From Chloroflexota bacterium (GTDB taxonomy: Bacteria; Chloroflexota; Limnocylindria; Limnocylindrales; CSP1-4), in NCBI GenBank assembly GCA_013698095.1, contig JACCVQ010000078.1, positions 1-32,433 of the forward strand: a stretch of DNA of 32,433 nucleotides, in the 5' to 3' direction. Made by a program: the position numbers and the translations under genes. Shown one piece after another: positions 24,923 to 32,433 of this stretch. The first letter of the stretch is position 1. Every line of letters starts with the position of its first letter. The notes below the pieces were generated by a model. The model was not told the DNA's origin. It did not search any database and was given only the letters and a program-made list of their open reading frames with translations.

Positions 24923-25714
24923 GTGACGCACGGTCAGATCGAGGCGATCACCTTCGACTTCGGGAACACGCTCGTGCCAGTCGACCGAGCGGCGCTCCGG
25001 CGGGTTGTCGAGCTGACGGGGGATGCGGTCTGCATCCGGGCCCCCGAGCTGGATCGCGGCGCATTTCTCGATGCCTGGGCCGAGGAACGCGAGCGCCAGT
25101 TCCGAGAGGAGGTGCCGCAGTTCCGCGAGGTCGATCTCGAGCAACGGCTCGTCCGGGTGTTCGCCCGGATCCGGGGCGGTATGGCGCCGCCGCCGCCGGA
25201 CGAGCGCTGGGATCAGGACCGCGCCGCGCTCCACTCCGACGCGGCCGAGGTCGCCGCCGCCGTCGAGGCGTACAGCCGGGCATTCGTGGCGGGCCTCCCG
25301 CCGGCTCCGGGTGTCGGCGCGATGCTCGGCCGGCTCGCCGCGTCCTGGCGTCTGGCGATCCTGAGCAACTGGCCCCTTGCGGCGACGGTCGATCACTACG
25401 CGGCGGCTCAGGGCTGGCTGCCGCATCTCCGCGCTGTCGTCGTGAGCCAGCGGGTCGGGACGATCAAGCCCCATCCGGCCATGTTCGCGGCCGCTCGCAA
25501 AGCTCTGGGCAGCCCTCCGGGCGAACGGATCCTCCACGTCGGCGACGACTGGGCGGCCGATATGGCGGGCGCGGCCGGGGCGGGCTGGCAGACAGCCTGG
25601 CTGAAGGTTCGACCGCTGGATTCGCCATTGCCGTCGAGCGAGTCGGACGGGTCGGTCGAGCCCGATTTCATTCTCGACACCGTGACCGACCTGGAAGCTG
25701 CGCTCGGCCGATAG
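24923..25714 (+). CDS. HAD superfamily hydrolase-like protein with altered motif I
   Basis: 263 residues from GTG 24923, two bases after the helicase stop, so reinitiation is likely. Motif I is TFDFGNTLV (10-18): nucleophile Asp12 is present, but the second Asp of the usual DXD is Gly14. Motif II is LAILSNWP, motif III Lys is in GTIKPHPAMF and motif IV is HVGDDWAADMAGA. A helical cap (about 20-115) sits between motifs I and II. Loss of the general acid Asp is typical of HAD members that are not ordinary phosphatases (dehalogenase-like or other). Substrate unknown; its place behind a repair enzyme gives no clear clue. Confidence 0.85.
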   Translation: MTHGQIEAITFDFGNTLVPVDRAALRRVVELTGDAVCIRAPELDRGAFLDAWAEERERQFREEVPQFREVDLEQRLVRVFARIRGGMAPPPPDERWDQDRAALHSDAAEVAAAVEAYSRAFVAGLPPAPGVGAMLGRLAASWRLAILSNWPLAATVDHYAAAQGWLPHLRAVVVSQRVGTIKPHPAMFAAARKALGSPPGERILHVGDDWAADMAGAAGAGWQTAWLKVRPLDSPLPSSESDGSVEPDFILDTVTDLEAALGR

Positions 25715-25825
25715 GGCATTCGCCCCAGTGGTCGCATGCCGCCCATGGTGCGAGCATGCACCACCGCCACCCGGCGGCTGGGGGACGCGACCAGCCTGAC
25801 TCAGGGCACGGAGGACGAGATCGCC

Positions 25826-26314
25826 ATGGTCGACGACGCGCCGCGCAAGGCCGCGCCCGACGACGGCTCGGCCACGGCCGATGGCGATGTCGTGAGTGCG
25901 GCGGCCGGTGTTGAAGGCCGGCTGCCGGGTGGTCGGGGCGCCGCGATCCTGGTCGTTGACGACGAGGCCCTCATCCGAGCCCTGGTTGCCCGAGCTCTGG
26001 CACATGCCGGGTTCGACGTCGCGACGGCGGCCAGCGGCAAGGAGGCCCTCCGCCTCGTCGCCGAGGGCCGCGTTGTGCCGGCTGTCCTCGTCACAGACAT
26101 CGAGATGCCCGAGATGAACGGCGTCGAGCTCGCCGCCCGACTGCTTGCCATGCGCCCCGCGATCCGGGTCGTGATGATGACCGGTGATCCCGATCGGGCC
26201 GAGAGCGCACGGCGCCACCCTTCGATCGTCGATGCCGTCGCTCTCAAGCCGTTCCGCATGCACGACCTCGTCCAGACAGTCGAGAGCGCAGTGCGTCAAC
26301 CGCTGATCCGCTGA
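25826..26314 (+). CDS. Stand-alone response regulator receiver protein
   Basis: 162 residues from ATG 25826, chosen for GGAGG at 25810-25814. A poorly conserved N-terminal tail of about 45 residues (acidic, Ala/Gly-rich) precedes one receiver domain: ILVVDDEALIRALV with the acidic pair, phosphorylated Asp91 in LVTDIEMPEMNG, Thr in MMTGD and Lys141 in ALKPF. There is no output domain, so it probably signals through protein contacts (CheY/Spo0F style). No histidine kinase is nearby. An in-frame start at 25736 would lengthen the tail by 30 residues. Confidence 0.85.
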   Translation: MVDDAPRKAAPDDGSATADGDVVSAAAGVEGRLPGGRGAAILVVDDEALIRALVARALAHAGFDVATAASGKEALRLVAEGRVVPAVLVTDIEMPEMNGVELAARLLAMRPAIRVVMMTGDPDRAESARRHPSIVDAVALKPFRMHDLVQTVESAVRQPLIR

Positions 26315-26410
26315 CCGCGGCAGGGAGCAAACCCGGCGCCGGCGGCGCGCCGAGGCCGCCCAACACGGGGCGAGCCGTGGATCCCGGATCGATCGTCCGC
26401 CGCGACCACC

Positions 26411-26416
26411 TAGACT
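26411..26416 (+). promoter_or_regulatory. -10 box of the small membrane gene, leaderless arrangement
   Basis: TAGACT starts 14 bases before ATG 26425, with eight bases between box and ATG and no Shine-Dalgarno. Confidence 0.45.
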
Positions 26417-26424
26417 CGCTCCTG

Positions 26425-26799
26425 ATGGAATCGCGCGACCGCATGGCGAACCTTGGCCTCTTCGCTGCGGCTGGCGTCGTCTGGGTCCTCGTCGCCCTCG
26501 TGACCACGACCCGCGATCCGCGGATCGACCCGACCGCAGGCTACGTGGGCGCTCTCCTGATCGGACTGGCGTTCGGCCTGACGGTGGCCCCGTTGTTCTG
26601 GTTGGGCGTGTTCGCCCGCCATCGCCGGATCGCCTATCGTGGCGATTGGACCCGTGCCCTTCGGCGCGGCGGCTGGGTCGCCGTCGTCACGGCCGTGTTC
26701 GTGATCCTCCGTCTCCAGCAGGCATTCGTGCCGGCTATCGCACTCCTGATCCTCGCGCTCGTCTTCATTGCCGAAGCCACGTTGTCGGTCGAGCGCTGA
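26425..26799 (+). CDS. Four-helix integral membrane protein, unknown function
   Basis: 124 residues with four hydrophobic segments (about 10-27, 39-63, 80-95 and 99-118) and a basic loop (ARHRRIAYRGDWTRALRR) between helices 2 and 3, predicted cytoplasmic. I do not recognise the family. ATG 26425 is chosen for the TANNNT box 14 bases upstream; the open frame begins earlier at 26377 without support. It is followed after 49 bases by the amidohydrolase gene with its own strong ribosome site. Confidence 0.65.
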   Translation: MESRDRMANLGLFAAAGVVWVLVALVTTTRDPRIDPTAGYVGALLIGLAFGLTVAPLFWLGVFARHRRIAYRGDWTRALRRGGWVAVVTAVFVILRLQQAFVPAIALLILALVFIAEATLSVER

Positions 26800-26848
26800 G
26801 CCGGCGCACGCCGCGGCCGTGGCACATCACTCGCAACCAGGAGGTTCC

Positions 26849-28096
26849 GTGACCGCGTCCCCCGATTCGTCCCTCGCGAGCCCGGGAGCACCCGGCACGT
26901 TGCCGGTCATCGACCCGGCCGCCCCGCACACCGATGTCAAGCGTCGCCTGGCGGCAGCGGTTGAGGCGGCCCGTGACGAGATCGTGGGCCTTTCGCATCG
27001 GATCCACGCCCACCCGGAGCCTGCCTTCGAAGAGGTCAAGGCCGCGACGTGGGTCGCCGAGGTTCTTCGCGGGCACGGTTTCAAGGTGGAGCAACCCGCC
27101 GGCTCGCTTGCCACGGCCGTCCGAGCGACGTTGCCCGGCGGGCGGGGTGGCGATGGTCCCCGGATCGCGATTCTCGCCGAGTACGACGCCTTGCCCGGCC
27201 TCGGTCACGGCTGCGGTCACAACACGATGGCCGCCTCTGGGGTCGGCGCCGCGATCGCGCTGGCCTCGATCGCCGACGAGCTGCCCGGTGAGATCGTGTT
27301 CTTCGGCACCCCGGCCGAGGAGCGGGGGAGCGGCAAGCAGATCATGATCAACGACGGGCTGTTTGCCGGGATCGACGCGGCGCTGATGTTCCACCCCTGC
27401 GACCGGAGCCACGTCTCGTCGCAGCCGCTCGCATCGGAGGACATCGAGGTCGTCTTCCACGGCCTCCAGGCGCACGCATCGGCCGATCCGTGGAAGGGCC
27501 GCAACGCCCTCGACGCGATGGTCCTGCTCTTCAGCTCGATCGGGCTCTGGCGCCAGCAGCTCCGGCCGGACGTCCGGGTCCACGGGATCATCCAGGAAGG
27601 CGGCACGGCCGCCAACATCATCCCGGAGCGAACCCGAGCGTGGTTCATGCTCCGCAGCCCCGATCAGCCGTACTACGACGAGATGGCGACCCGGTTCCGC
27701 GAGCTGGTGGACGCGGCCGCCCTCGCGACCGGCACGACCGCCGATGTCACGTTCAGCGGCGGCGCCATGACCATGCGCGTGAACGCGACGCTCGAGGCGC
27801 GCTGGGTCGCCAACGCGGCGGCGTACGGGATCGTCGACCAGGGTCCCGACCCGAACTCCGGCAGCACCGACATGGCGAACGTCAGCTGGGTTTGCCCAAC
27901 GATCCATCCCGAGCTTGCGATCGCGCCTGAGGGCACCCCCGGTCACTCGGTCCTGTTCCGCGAGGCCGCCGCCACGCCCGCCGCGGACGCCACGACTCTC
28001 CTCGCGGCAGCGCTTGTCGCCCAGACCGCGTACGAGCTCTTCGCGGACCCGGAGCTGCTCGCTGCGGCCTGGCGTGACTTCCGCGGCGAGAGCTGA
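26849..28096 (+). CDS. M20 family amidohydrolase/peptidase (AbgB/PM20D2-like)
   Basis: 415 residues from GTG 26849 with AGGAGG (26839-26844) four bases upstream. Metal-site motifs are HAHPEPAFEE (53-62), LAEYDALPGLGHGCGHN (109-125, with Cys122 and His124) and TPAEERG (154-160, Glu157-Glu158). The dimerisation domain is in the middle (about 195-310) and GTPGHS lies near the C-terminus. EYDALPGLGHGCGHN is typical of the p-aminobenzoyl-glutamate hydrolase and PM20D2 dipeptidase branch rather than of DapE or ArgE. It would cleave an N-acyl amino acid or an unusual dipeptide in the cytoplasm. The ureohydrolase gene follows after 190 bases. Confidence 0.9.
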   Translation: MTASPDSSLASPGAPGTLPVIDPAAPHTDVKRRLAAAVEAARDEIVGLSHRIHAHPEPAFEEVKAATWVAEVLRGHGFKVEQPAGSLATAVRATLPGGRGGDGPRIAILAEYDALPGLGHGCGHNTMAASGVGAAIALASIADELPGEIVFFGTPAEERGSGKQIMINDGLFAGIDAALMFHPCDRSHVSSQPLASEDIEVVFHGLQAHASADPWKGRNALDAMVLLFSSIGLWRQQLRPDVRVHGIIQEGGTAANIIPERTRAWFMLRSPDQPYYDEMATRFRELVDAAALATGTTADVTFSGGAMTMRVNATLEARWVANAAAYGIVDQGPDPNSGSTDMANVSWVCPTIHPELAIAPEGTPGHSVLFREAAATPAADATTLLAAALVAQTAYELFADPELLAAAWRDFRGES

Positions 28097-28167
28097 GGGA
28101 GAACGGGAGCCCGAGGTCCTCTGCGCCCGAGGCCGGCAGCTGCCACGGGAGCGGCCGAGGCGGGTGT

Positions 28168-28173
28168 TAGGAT
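28168..28173 (+). promoter_or_regulatory. Possible -10 box of the ureohydrolase-methyltransferase operon
   Basis: TAGGAT in a GC-rich gap would start transcription near 28180 and leave a leader of about 107 bases. That leader carries a small hairpin (GTTCG 28197-28201, CGAAC 28205-28209) and further GC-rich complementary runs. Confidence 0.35.
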
Positions 28174-28286
28174 GGCCGCGGCGCGCCCCGCTGGACGTTC
28201 GTAGCGAACCGGCGGCGCCCCGAGTGAGACGACGACATCCCGTGCCGCGCCCGCCGCGAGCCCGCGATCGTCTCCGGAGGAGCCCC

Positions 28287-29441
28287 GTGGCCGAGCGCCC
28301 CCACGATCCCCGTCCCGATCCGTTGGCTGTGCCCGGCGCCACCGACGCCGGCGGACCGGCAACCGGCGGCCCGGTCGACTTTGCCCGGCTCAACGGCTGG
28401 GATCGCGAGTGGGAGACGTTCAGCGACTACGACCTGCCGACCTACGTTGGCCCGACGACGTTCATGAACCTGCCCTGGATCACCGATCCGGCTGAGCTCC
28501 GCGCTCGCGCCGTCGACGTCGCGATCATCGGCGCCCCGTTCGACGACGCGGTCAGCCACCGGCCGGGCGCCCGGTTCGGGCCGCGGGCGATCCGCGAAGC
28601 CCAGTACACGTCGGGCTCGATCCACTCCCTCCAGCTCGGGGTCGAACCGTTCGAGATCCTCACCGTCGTCGACGCCGGCGACGCGAACATCGTCCCGGCC
28701 TGGATCGAACGCGGCCACGCGCTTATCCATCGCAAGGTCCGCGAGGTCGCCGCGACCGGCGCGATCCCGATCGTCCTCGGCGGCGACCACTCGATCACGT
28801 GGCCGTCCGCGACCGCCGTGGCCGAGGTCCGCCGTCCGGGCAGCATCGGGATCGTCCATTTCGATGCTCATGCGGACACCGCCAACGACGACTGGGGAGT
28901 CCTCGCCGGTCACGGGACTCCGATGCGCCGCCTGATCGAGTCCGGTGCGGTCGATGGCAGGAACTTCGTCCAGGTCGGCCTGCGCGGCTATTGGCCGCCC
29001 GTCGAAACCTTCGAATGGATGAAAGCGCACGGCCTGCGCTACCACTTCATGACCGAGGTCGAGGAGCGCGGCGCCGATGCCGTCATCGACGACGCGATTG
29101 CCGAGGCCCTCGACGGTCCCGACTCGATCTACCTCAGCCTCGACATCGACGTGGTCGACCCGGGGCTCGCGCCGGGCACCGGGACGCCGGAGCCCGGTGG
29201 CTTCATGACCCGCGAGATCCTCCGGGCGATCCGCCGGATCGTCGGCCAGGTGGAGCTCGCCGGGATGGACATCGTCGAGGTGTCCCCGCCGTACGACCAC
29301 GCCGAGGTGACGGCGATGATCGCGAACCGGGCGGCGCTCGAGGCAATCAGTGCGCTTGCGGTCAAGCGCCAGGCGGGCAAGGCGGTCCGGTTCGACGGCC
29401 CGGGCAGCGCGTCGCCGATTGGGCCGACGACCGCCGGATGA
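28287..29441 (+). CDS. Agmatinase/ureohydrolase family enzyme
   Basis: 384 residues from GTG 28287 with GGAGGAG (28276-28282). A binuclear metal centre is encoded by GGDHS (His168), FDAHADT (Asp193, His195, Asp197) and LSLDIDVVDPGLAPGTGTPEPGG (Asp286, Asp288). The family entry motif HRPGARFGPRAIR is at 91-103. The enzyme hydrolyses a guanidino compound to urea and an amine. Agmatine is the usual substrate, but guanidinobutyrate or free guanidine are possible, as the N-terminal region of about 75 residues before the core is longer than in short agmatinases. Its stop overlaps the methyltransferase start as ATGA. Confidence 0.9.
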   Translation: MAERPHDPRPDPLAVPGATDAGGPATGGPVDFARLNGWDREWETFSDYDLPTYVGPTTFMNLPWITDPAELRARAVDVAIIGAPFDDAVSHRPGARFGPRAIREAQYTSGSIHSLQLGVEPFEILTVVDAGDANIVPAWIERGHALIHRKVREVAATGAIPIVLGGDHSITWPSATAVAEVRRPGSIGIVHFDAHADTANDDWGVLAGHGTPMRRLIESGAVDGRNFVQVGLRGYWPPVETFEWMKAHGLRYHFMTEVEERGADAVIDDAIAEALDGPDSIYLSLDIDVVDPGLAPGTGTPEPGGFMTREILRAIRRIVGQVELAGMDIVEVSPPYDHAEVTAMIANRAALEAISALAVKRQAGKAVRFDGPGSASPIGPTTAG

Positions 29442-30262
29442 GCAACACGTCCCCAGGCTCGAGCGACAGTCCCCAGGAGACCGAGGCGGCGGCCCTGGCC
29501 CGACTGTACGACCTCGATCTCGTCGACGACCCGGGCGACCTCGACCTCTACCTTGCCCTTGCCGGTCGGACCGGCGGCCCGATCCTCGAGCTGGCGGCCG
29601 GCAGCGGCCGCCTTGCTGTGCCGCTGGCCGTGGCCGGCCACGCCGTGACCGCTGTCGACCTCGACTCGGCGATGCTCGCCCGCGCCCGCGAACGGGCCCG
29701 CGCGACCGCCGCGAAGGCCGCCGCGAAAGCCGACCTCGATCTCGAGCTCGTCGAGGCCGACATCCTCGATCTCGAGCTGTCCGCCGCCGGGACGTTCCAG
29801 CTCGCGTTCATCGCCTTGAATTCGCTGTTCCTGCTCGCAACACGCGATGCCCAGCGGCGCGCGTTCCTGACGCTCGCCCGCCACCTCGCCCCGGGTGGCG
29901 TCGCGGCGGTCGATGTCTGGCTGCCCGAACCTGACGATCTCGCCCGGTTCGACGGCCGGATGATCTTCGAGTACGAGCGGATCGATCCCGAAACCGGCCA
30001 TGAGGTCACGAAGGTCGCGTCCGCCCGCTACGACCCGACGACAGCGGTCGTCGACCTGACCACGATCTTCGAGGAGGGCCCGCCCGGTGGTTCCGTGGTT
30101 CGCTGGATCCGGCGAGATGCGTTGCGCCTCGTCGGACCCGATGAGCTCGCGACGATGGCCGCGGACGCCGGACTCGAGATCGAGCTGATCGCCGGCGCCT
30201 ACGACATGGGGCCGATCCGGCCTGGCAGCGAGCGCGCGATCCTGATCGCCCGGCGGCCCTGA
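29438..30262 (+). CDS. Class I SAM-dependent methyltransferase
   Basis: 274 residues. SAM-binding motif I is ILELAAGSGRLAVPLA (49-64), the acidic residue of motif II is in AVDLDSAML (72-80), and VEADILDLEL follows around 105. Motif IV/post-I resembles FQLAFIALNSLFLL, as in the Methyltransf_25 group. ATG 29438 overlaps the ureohydrolase stop (ATGA), so the two are translationally coupled. A short acidic N-terminus precedes the domain and a beta-rich C-terminal part (about 175-270) may hold the acceptor site. The acceptor is unknown; coupling suggests a small molecule related to the ureohydrolase pathway, but this is a guess. Confidence 0.88.
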   Translation: MSNTSPGSSDSPQETEAAALARLYDLDLVDDPGDLDLYLALAGRTGGPILELAAGSGRLAVPLAVAGHAVTAVDLDSAMLARARERARATAAKAAAKADLDLELVEADILDLELSAAGTFQLAFIALNSLFLLATRDAQRRAFLTLARHLAPGGVAAVDVWLPEPDDLARFDGRMIFEYERIDPETGHEVTKVASARYDPTTAVVDLTTIFEEGPPGGSVVRWIRRDALRLVGPDELATMAADAGLEIELIAGAYDMGPIRPGSERAILIARRP

Positions 30263-30330
30263 CCTGAACGTTCCAGCGGCCGCCCCGCCGGCCGGACGAT
30301 CGAGGGAAGTGCCGGCCCGTCGTTGCTTGC

Positions 30331-30336
30331 TACACT
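30331..30336 (+). promoter_or_regulatory. -10 box of the CpaE-like gene, leaderless arrangement
   Basis: TACACT starts exactly 13 bases before ATG 30344 with CGGCCCG between; no Shine-Dalgarno is present. Confidence 0.5.
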
Positions 30337-30343
30337 CGGCCCG

Positions 30344-31498
30344 ATGGCATCCGACCAGACGCGCCTCCTCCTCGTCGAGGACGTTCCCCAGGTGGCGCAG
30401 TACATTCGCGGCCTCCTGAACTCGCAGAACTCCGTCAAGCTCCTCGACACGTTGAGTGACGGCGCCAAGGTGCTGCCCCAGATCCAGCAGCTCCGGCCGG
30501 ACGTGGTCCTTGTCGACGCCCTGCTCCAGGGCCGCGTGAAGGGTCTCGCCCTCGTCGAGCAGATTGCCGCGGCCGGCTACGGGGTACCGGTCATCGTCCT
30601 GACCGTCCCCCAGAATCCGGTCGAAGTCGATCCAGCCAAGGGAATTCACGGCGTCCTCGCGATGCCCTTCTCGGGCTATGACCTGATGAACCGGATCGCC
30701 CTGGTCCGCAAGGACTACGCCGAGATGTCCACCACGGGCTCGTCGCGGATCTTCTCGGTCTTCGCCCCGAAGGGCGGCGTCGGCAAGACGACGATCGCGT
30801 TCAACCTCGCGGTCGCCCTCGGCCAGGCTGATCAGCGGACCGTCCTGATCGACGGCAGCCTCCAGTTCGGCGACCTCCGATCGCTCCTCAAGGTGCCGCT
30901 CGACGCGCCGTCCATCCTCGATCTGCCGACTGACCGGGTCGCCGAGTCCGACCTCCAGGACGTCCTCTGGCGCGACCCATCCGGAATCGACATCCTGCTC
31001 GCGCCGCCGCGGGTCGAGATGGCGGAGATGGTGACCGCTCGCGACATCGACAAGATCCTGTCGCTCCTGCGCCGGGTCTACGGCGCGATCGTGATCGACA
31101 TGTCATCTGCGCTGAGCGACATCAACCTCTCGTTCCTCGACCTGTCGGACACGATCGTCGAGATCGTGACCTACGACTCCACCACGATCCACAACACGAT
31201 CGCCGTCGCCGACGCGTTCCGGATGATCGGCTACCCCGCTTCGAAAGTCCGCTACCTGATCAACCGGGCGGACTCGCCCGGTGGGATCGCGCCGGGCGCC
31301 CTGGAGCAGGCACTCGGGCGCGTCCCGGAGCATCGCGTCGTGAGTGACGGCCTGCTCGTCGTCCAGTCGAACAACGAGGGCGTGCCGTTCGTCCTCGCCA
31401 ACCCATCGGCCCCGATCAGCGTCGACATCCAGCGCGTCGCGGCTGAGCTCCTCGCCGCCCACGGGATCCTCCGACCGGCGGCGGCCGGCAGGCGCTAG
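30344..31498 (+). CDS. CpaE-like protein: degenerate receiver plus ParA/MinD-type ATPase
   Basis: 384 residues. The N-terminal receiver-like domain (about 5-125) keeps LLLVEDV and Asp58 in VVLVDALL, but the conserved lysine position in VLAMPFSG is Met107, so phospho-signalling is doubtful. The ATPase domain has the deviant Walker A APKGGVGKTT (141-150, Lys143 and Lys148), VLIDGSLQFGDL and AIVIDMSS. CpaE/TadZ proteins place Tad/Flp pilus machines at the cell pole. No other tad genes are in view, so an independent localisation role is possible. ATG 30344 is chosen over TTG 30323 for the -10 box geometry and the family N-terminus. murI begins eight bases downstream. Confidence 0.88.
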   Translation: MASDQTRLLLVEDVPQVAQYIRGLLNSQNSVKLLDTLSDGAKVLPQIQQLRPDVVLVDALLQGRVKGLALVEQIAAAGYGVPVIVLTVPQNPVEVDPAKGIHGVLAMPFSGYDLMNRIALVRKDYAEMSTTGSSRIFSVFAPKGGVGKTTIAFNLAVALGQADQRTVLIDGSLQFGDLRSLLKVPLDAPSILDLPTDRVAESDLQDVLWRDPSGIDILLAPPRVEMAEMVTARDIDKILSLLRRVYGAIVIDMSSALSDINLSFLDLSDTIVEIVTYDSTTIHNTIAVADAFRMIGYPASKVRYLINRADSPGGIAPGALEQALGRVPEHRVVSDGLLVVQSNNEGVPFVLANPSAPISVDIQRVAAELLAAHGILRPAAAGRR

Positions 31499-31506
31499 GG
31501 TCCCAG

Positions 31507-32433
31507 ATGTCCGACCCACGCCCGATCGGCGTCTTCGACTCCGGGGTCGGCGGTCTGACGGTCCTCCGCGAGATCCTCCGCCGGTCGCCCCATGAATCGA
31601 CCATCTACCTCGGCGACAACCTGCGCGCGCCGTACGGCACTCGCTCGGACGACGACGTCCGGGCGTTCTCGATCGAGTGCCTCGATGAGCTTGCCGCGCG
31701 CGACGTCAAGGCGATCGTCGTCGCCTGCAACACCTCCACCGCGGTTGCCCTCGGCGACTTCCGGCGACGCTACGACCTGCCGATTCTCGGCGTCGTCCGG
31801 CCGGGGGCGGTGACGGCCTCGCTCACGACCCGCAACCGGCGGGTCGGGGTGATCGCGACCCCGGCCACGGTCCGCTCCCATGCCTATTTCACCGCGATCA
31901 AGGACGAGAACCCGGCCGTCGAGGTGTACGAGCACGCGACGCCCGCGTTCGTCCCTCTCGTCGAGGCGGGCCGACTGGGCGGCCCCGACGTCGAATCGAT
32001 CGTGGCCGAGGCGCTGGCGCCGCTTCTCGGCGAGCGCGGCGTGGACGGCGAGTTCGTCTTCCCGCTTCCGCCGTCGGCCCGGATCGACACGCTCCTCCTC
32101 GGCTGCACCCATTACCCGCTGCTCCGGCCCGTGATCGCCGCCGTCGCCGGGGATGGGGTCGCGATCGTCGACTCGGCGACCGCGACCGCGTCTGCCCTGG
32201 TCGAGCTGCTCGCAATCAACGGCCTTGAGGCGCCGGGCACGACCCGCGGGACGGCCGCCGACGCCAATCCCGGCGCGACAGCGGCCGACGGCGACGCGGG
32301 GCACGACCGACCGACCGAGCTCACCATCCCCACGAGCCACATCCAGCTCACCACGGGCGACGTTGACGCGTTTCGGGTCGTCGCGGAGCGGATCTTCGGC
32401 GAGCGGTTCCCGGAAATCGGCTCGGTTCAGGTC
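31507..32433 (+). CDS. murI: Glutamate racemase (3' end missing)
   Basis: 309 codons are visible with no stop before the right edge. It makes D-glutamate for peptidoglycan. The entry motif is IGVFDSGVGGLTVLREI (7-23), the two catalytic cysteines are Cys74 in VVACNTST and Cys200 in LLGCTHYPLL, and GDNLRAPYG (36-44) is the substrate loop. The length already exceeds the usual 260-280 residues; the excess is a Gly/Ala/Asp-rich insert around residues 240-265 and a short insert near 180-190. ATG 31507 has AGGG six bases upstream, overlapping the end of the CpaE-like gene, so the two may be co-transcribed. Confidence 0.93.
   Translation, partial: MSDPRPIGVFDSGVGGLTVLREILRRSPHESTIYLGDNLRAPYGTRSDDDVRAFSIECLDELAARDVKAIVVACNTSTAVALGDFRRRYDLPILGVVRPGAVTASLTTRNRRVGVIATPATVRSHAYFTAIKDENPAVEVYEHATPAFVPLVEAGRLGGPDVESIVAEALAPLLGERGVDGEFVFPLPPSARIDTLLLGCTHYPLLRPVIAAVAGDGVAIVDSATATASALVELLAINGLEAPGTTRGTAADANPGATAADGDAGHDRPTELTIPTSHIQLTTGDVDAFRVVAERIFGERFPEIGSVQV

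Noticed and set aside
28174..28286. Known guanidine (ykkC-type) riboswitch in front of the ureohydrolase gene.
   Set aside because: I could not match the conserved core bases of the known classes by eye; left only as an unassigned structured leader.
1..32433. tRNA, rRNA, CRISPR array, insertion sequence or prophage.
   Set aside because: I saw no cloverleaf, regularly spaced repeats, transposase, integrase or phage structural gene on either strand.

Overview
The window is a GC-rich (about 70% by eye), densely packed chromosomal segment with 27 protein genes (two cut by the window edges), no RNA gene, no CRISPR array, no insertion sequence and no phage gene that I can recognise. No stretch longer than about 280 bases lacks a gene. 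Gene content (MoxR/DUF58/transglutaminase trio, DUF4446 protein, MurJ and MurI, CpaE-like ATPase, PcrA-like helicase-nuclease, class V aminotransferase beside SerA) and composition fit a high-GC soil or freshwater bacterium. My best guess is Chloroflexota of the Limnocylindria/Ellin6529 type; this is inference, not proof.

Layout. (1) 1-5068, plus strand: the end of a proline-rich membrane protein, then moxR, a DUF58 protein and a TgpA-like transglutaminase, the last two overlapping by ATGA. (2) 5082-8718, minus strand: class V aminotransferase, serA and histidine phosphatase, tightly coupled. Together they could make serine from 3-phosphoglycerate by a set in which two enzymes come from non-classical families. 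(3) 8971-11391: a membrane-anchored C39-like cysteine peptidase (plus) convergent with murJ (minus); murJ seems to be led by an 8-codon mini-ORF. (4) 11446-17931, plus strand: a sugar-utilisation locus with a LacI regulator, a GH13 alpha-glucosidase, a sugar-binding lipoprotein and two ABC permeases, with no ATPase subunit. GCAA/TTGC half-sites crowd the lacI promoter and one copy overlaps the operon promoter. A 13-bp hairpin separates the binding protein from the permeases. (5) 18209-21020: an RhtA-like exporter convergent with a minus-strand pair (small membrane protein, rarA). (6) 21197-25714, plus: DUF4446 protein, a 1053-residue UvrD-like helicase fused to an iron-sulfur nuclease, and a HAD-like protein. 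(7) 25826-32433, plus: single-domain response regulator, four-helix membrane protein, M20 amidohydrolase, ureohydrolase overlapping a methyltransferase, a CpaE-like ATPase and a truncated murI.

The most striking non-coding pattern is a TANNNT box starting 13 or 14 bases before the ATG of four unrelated genes (lacI, the exporter gene, the small membrane gene at 26425, the CpaE-like gene), none of which has a Shine-Dalgarno sequence. This points to leaderless mRNAs. Most other genes have a clear GGAGG-type site or are coupled by ATGA/GTGA overlaps. I found no obviously new defence or mobile system; the best leads are regulatory (leaderless starts, operator array, murJ mini-ORF) and metabolic (serine operon).
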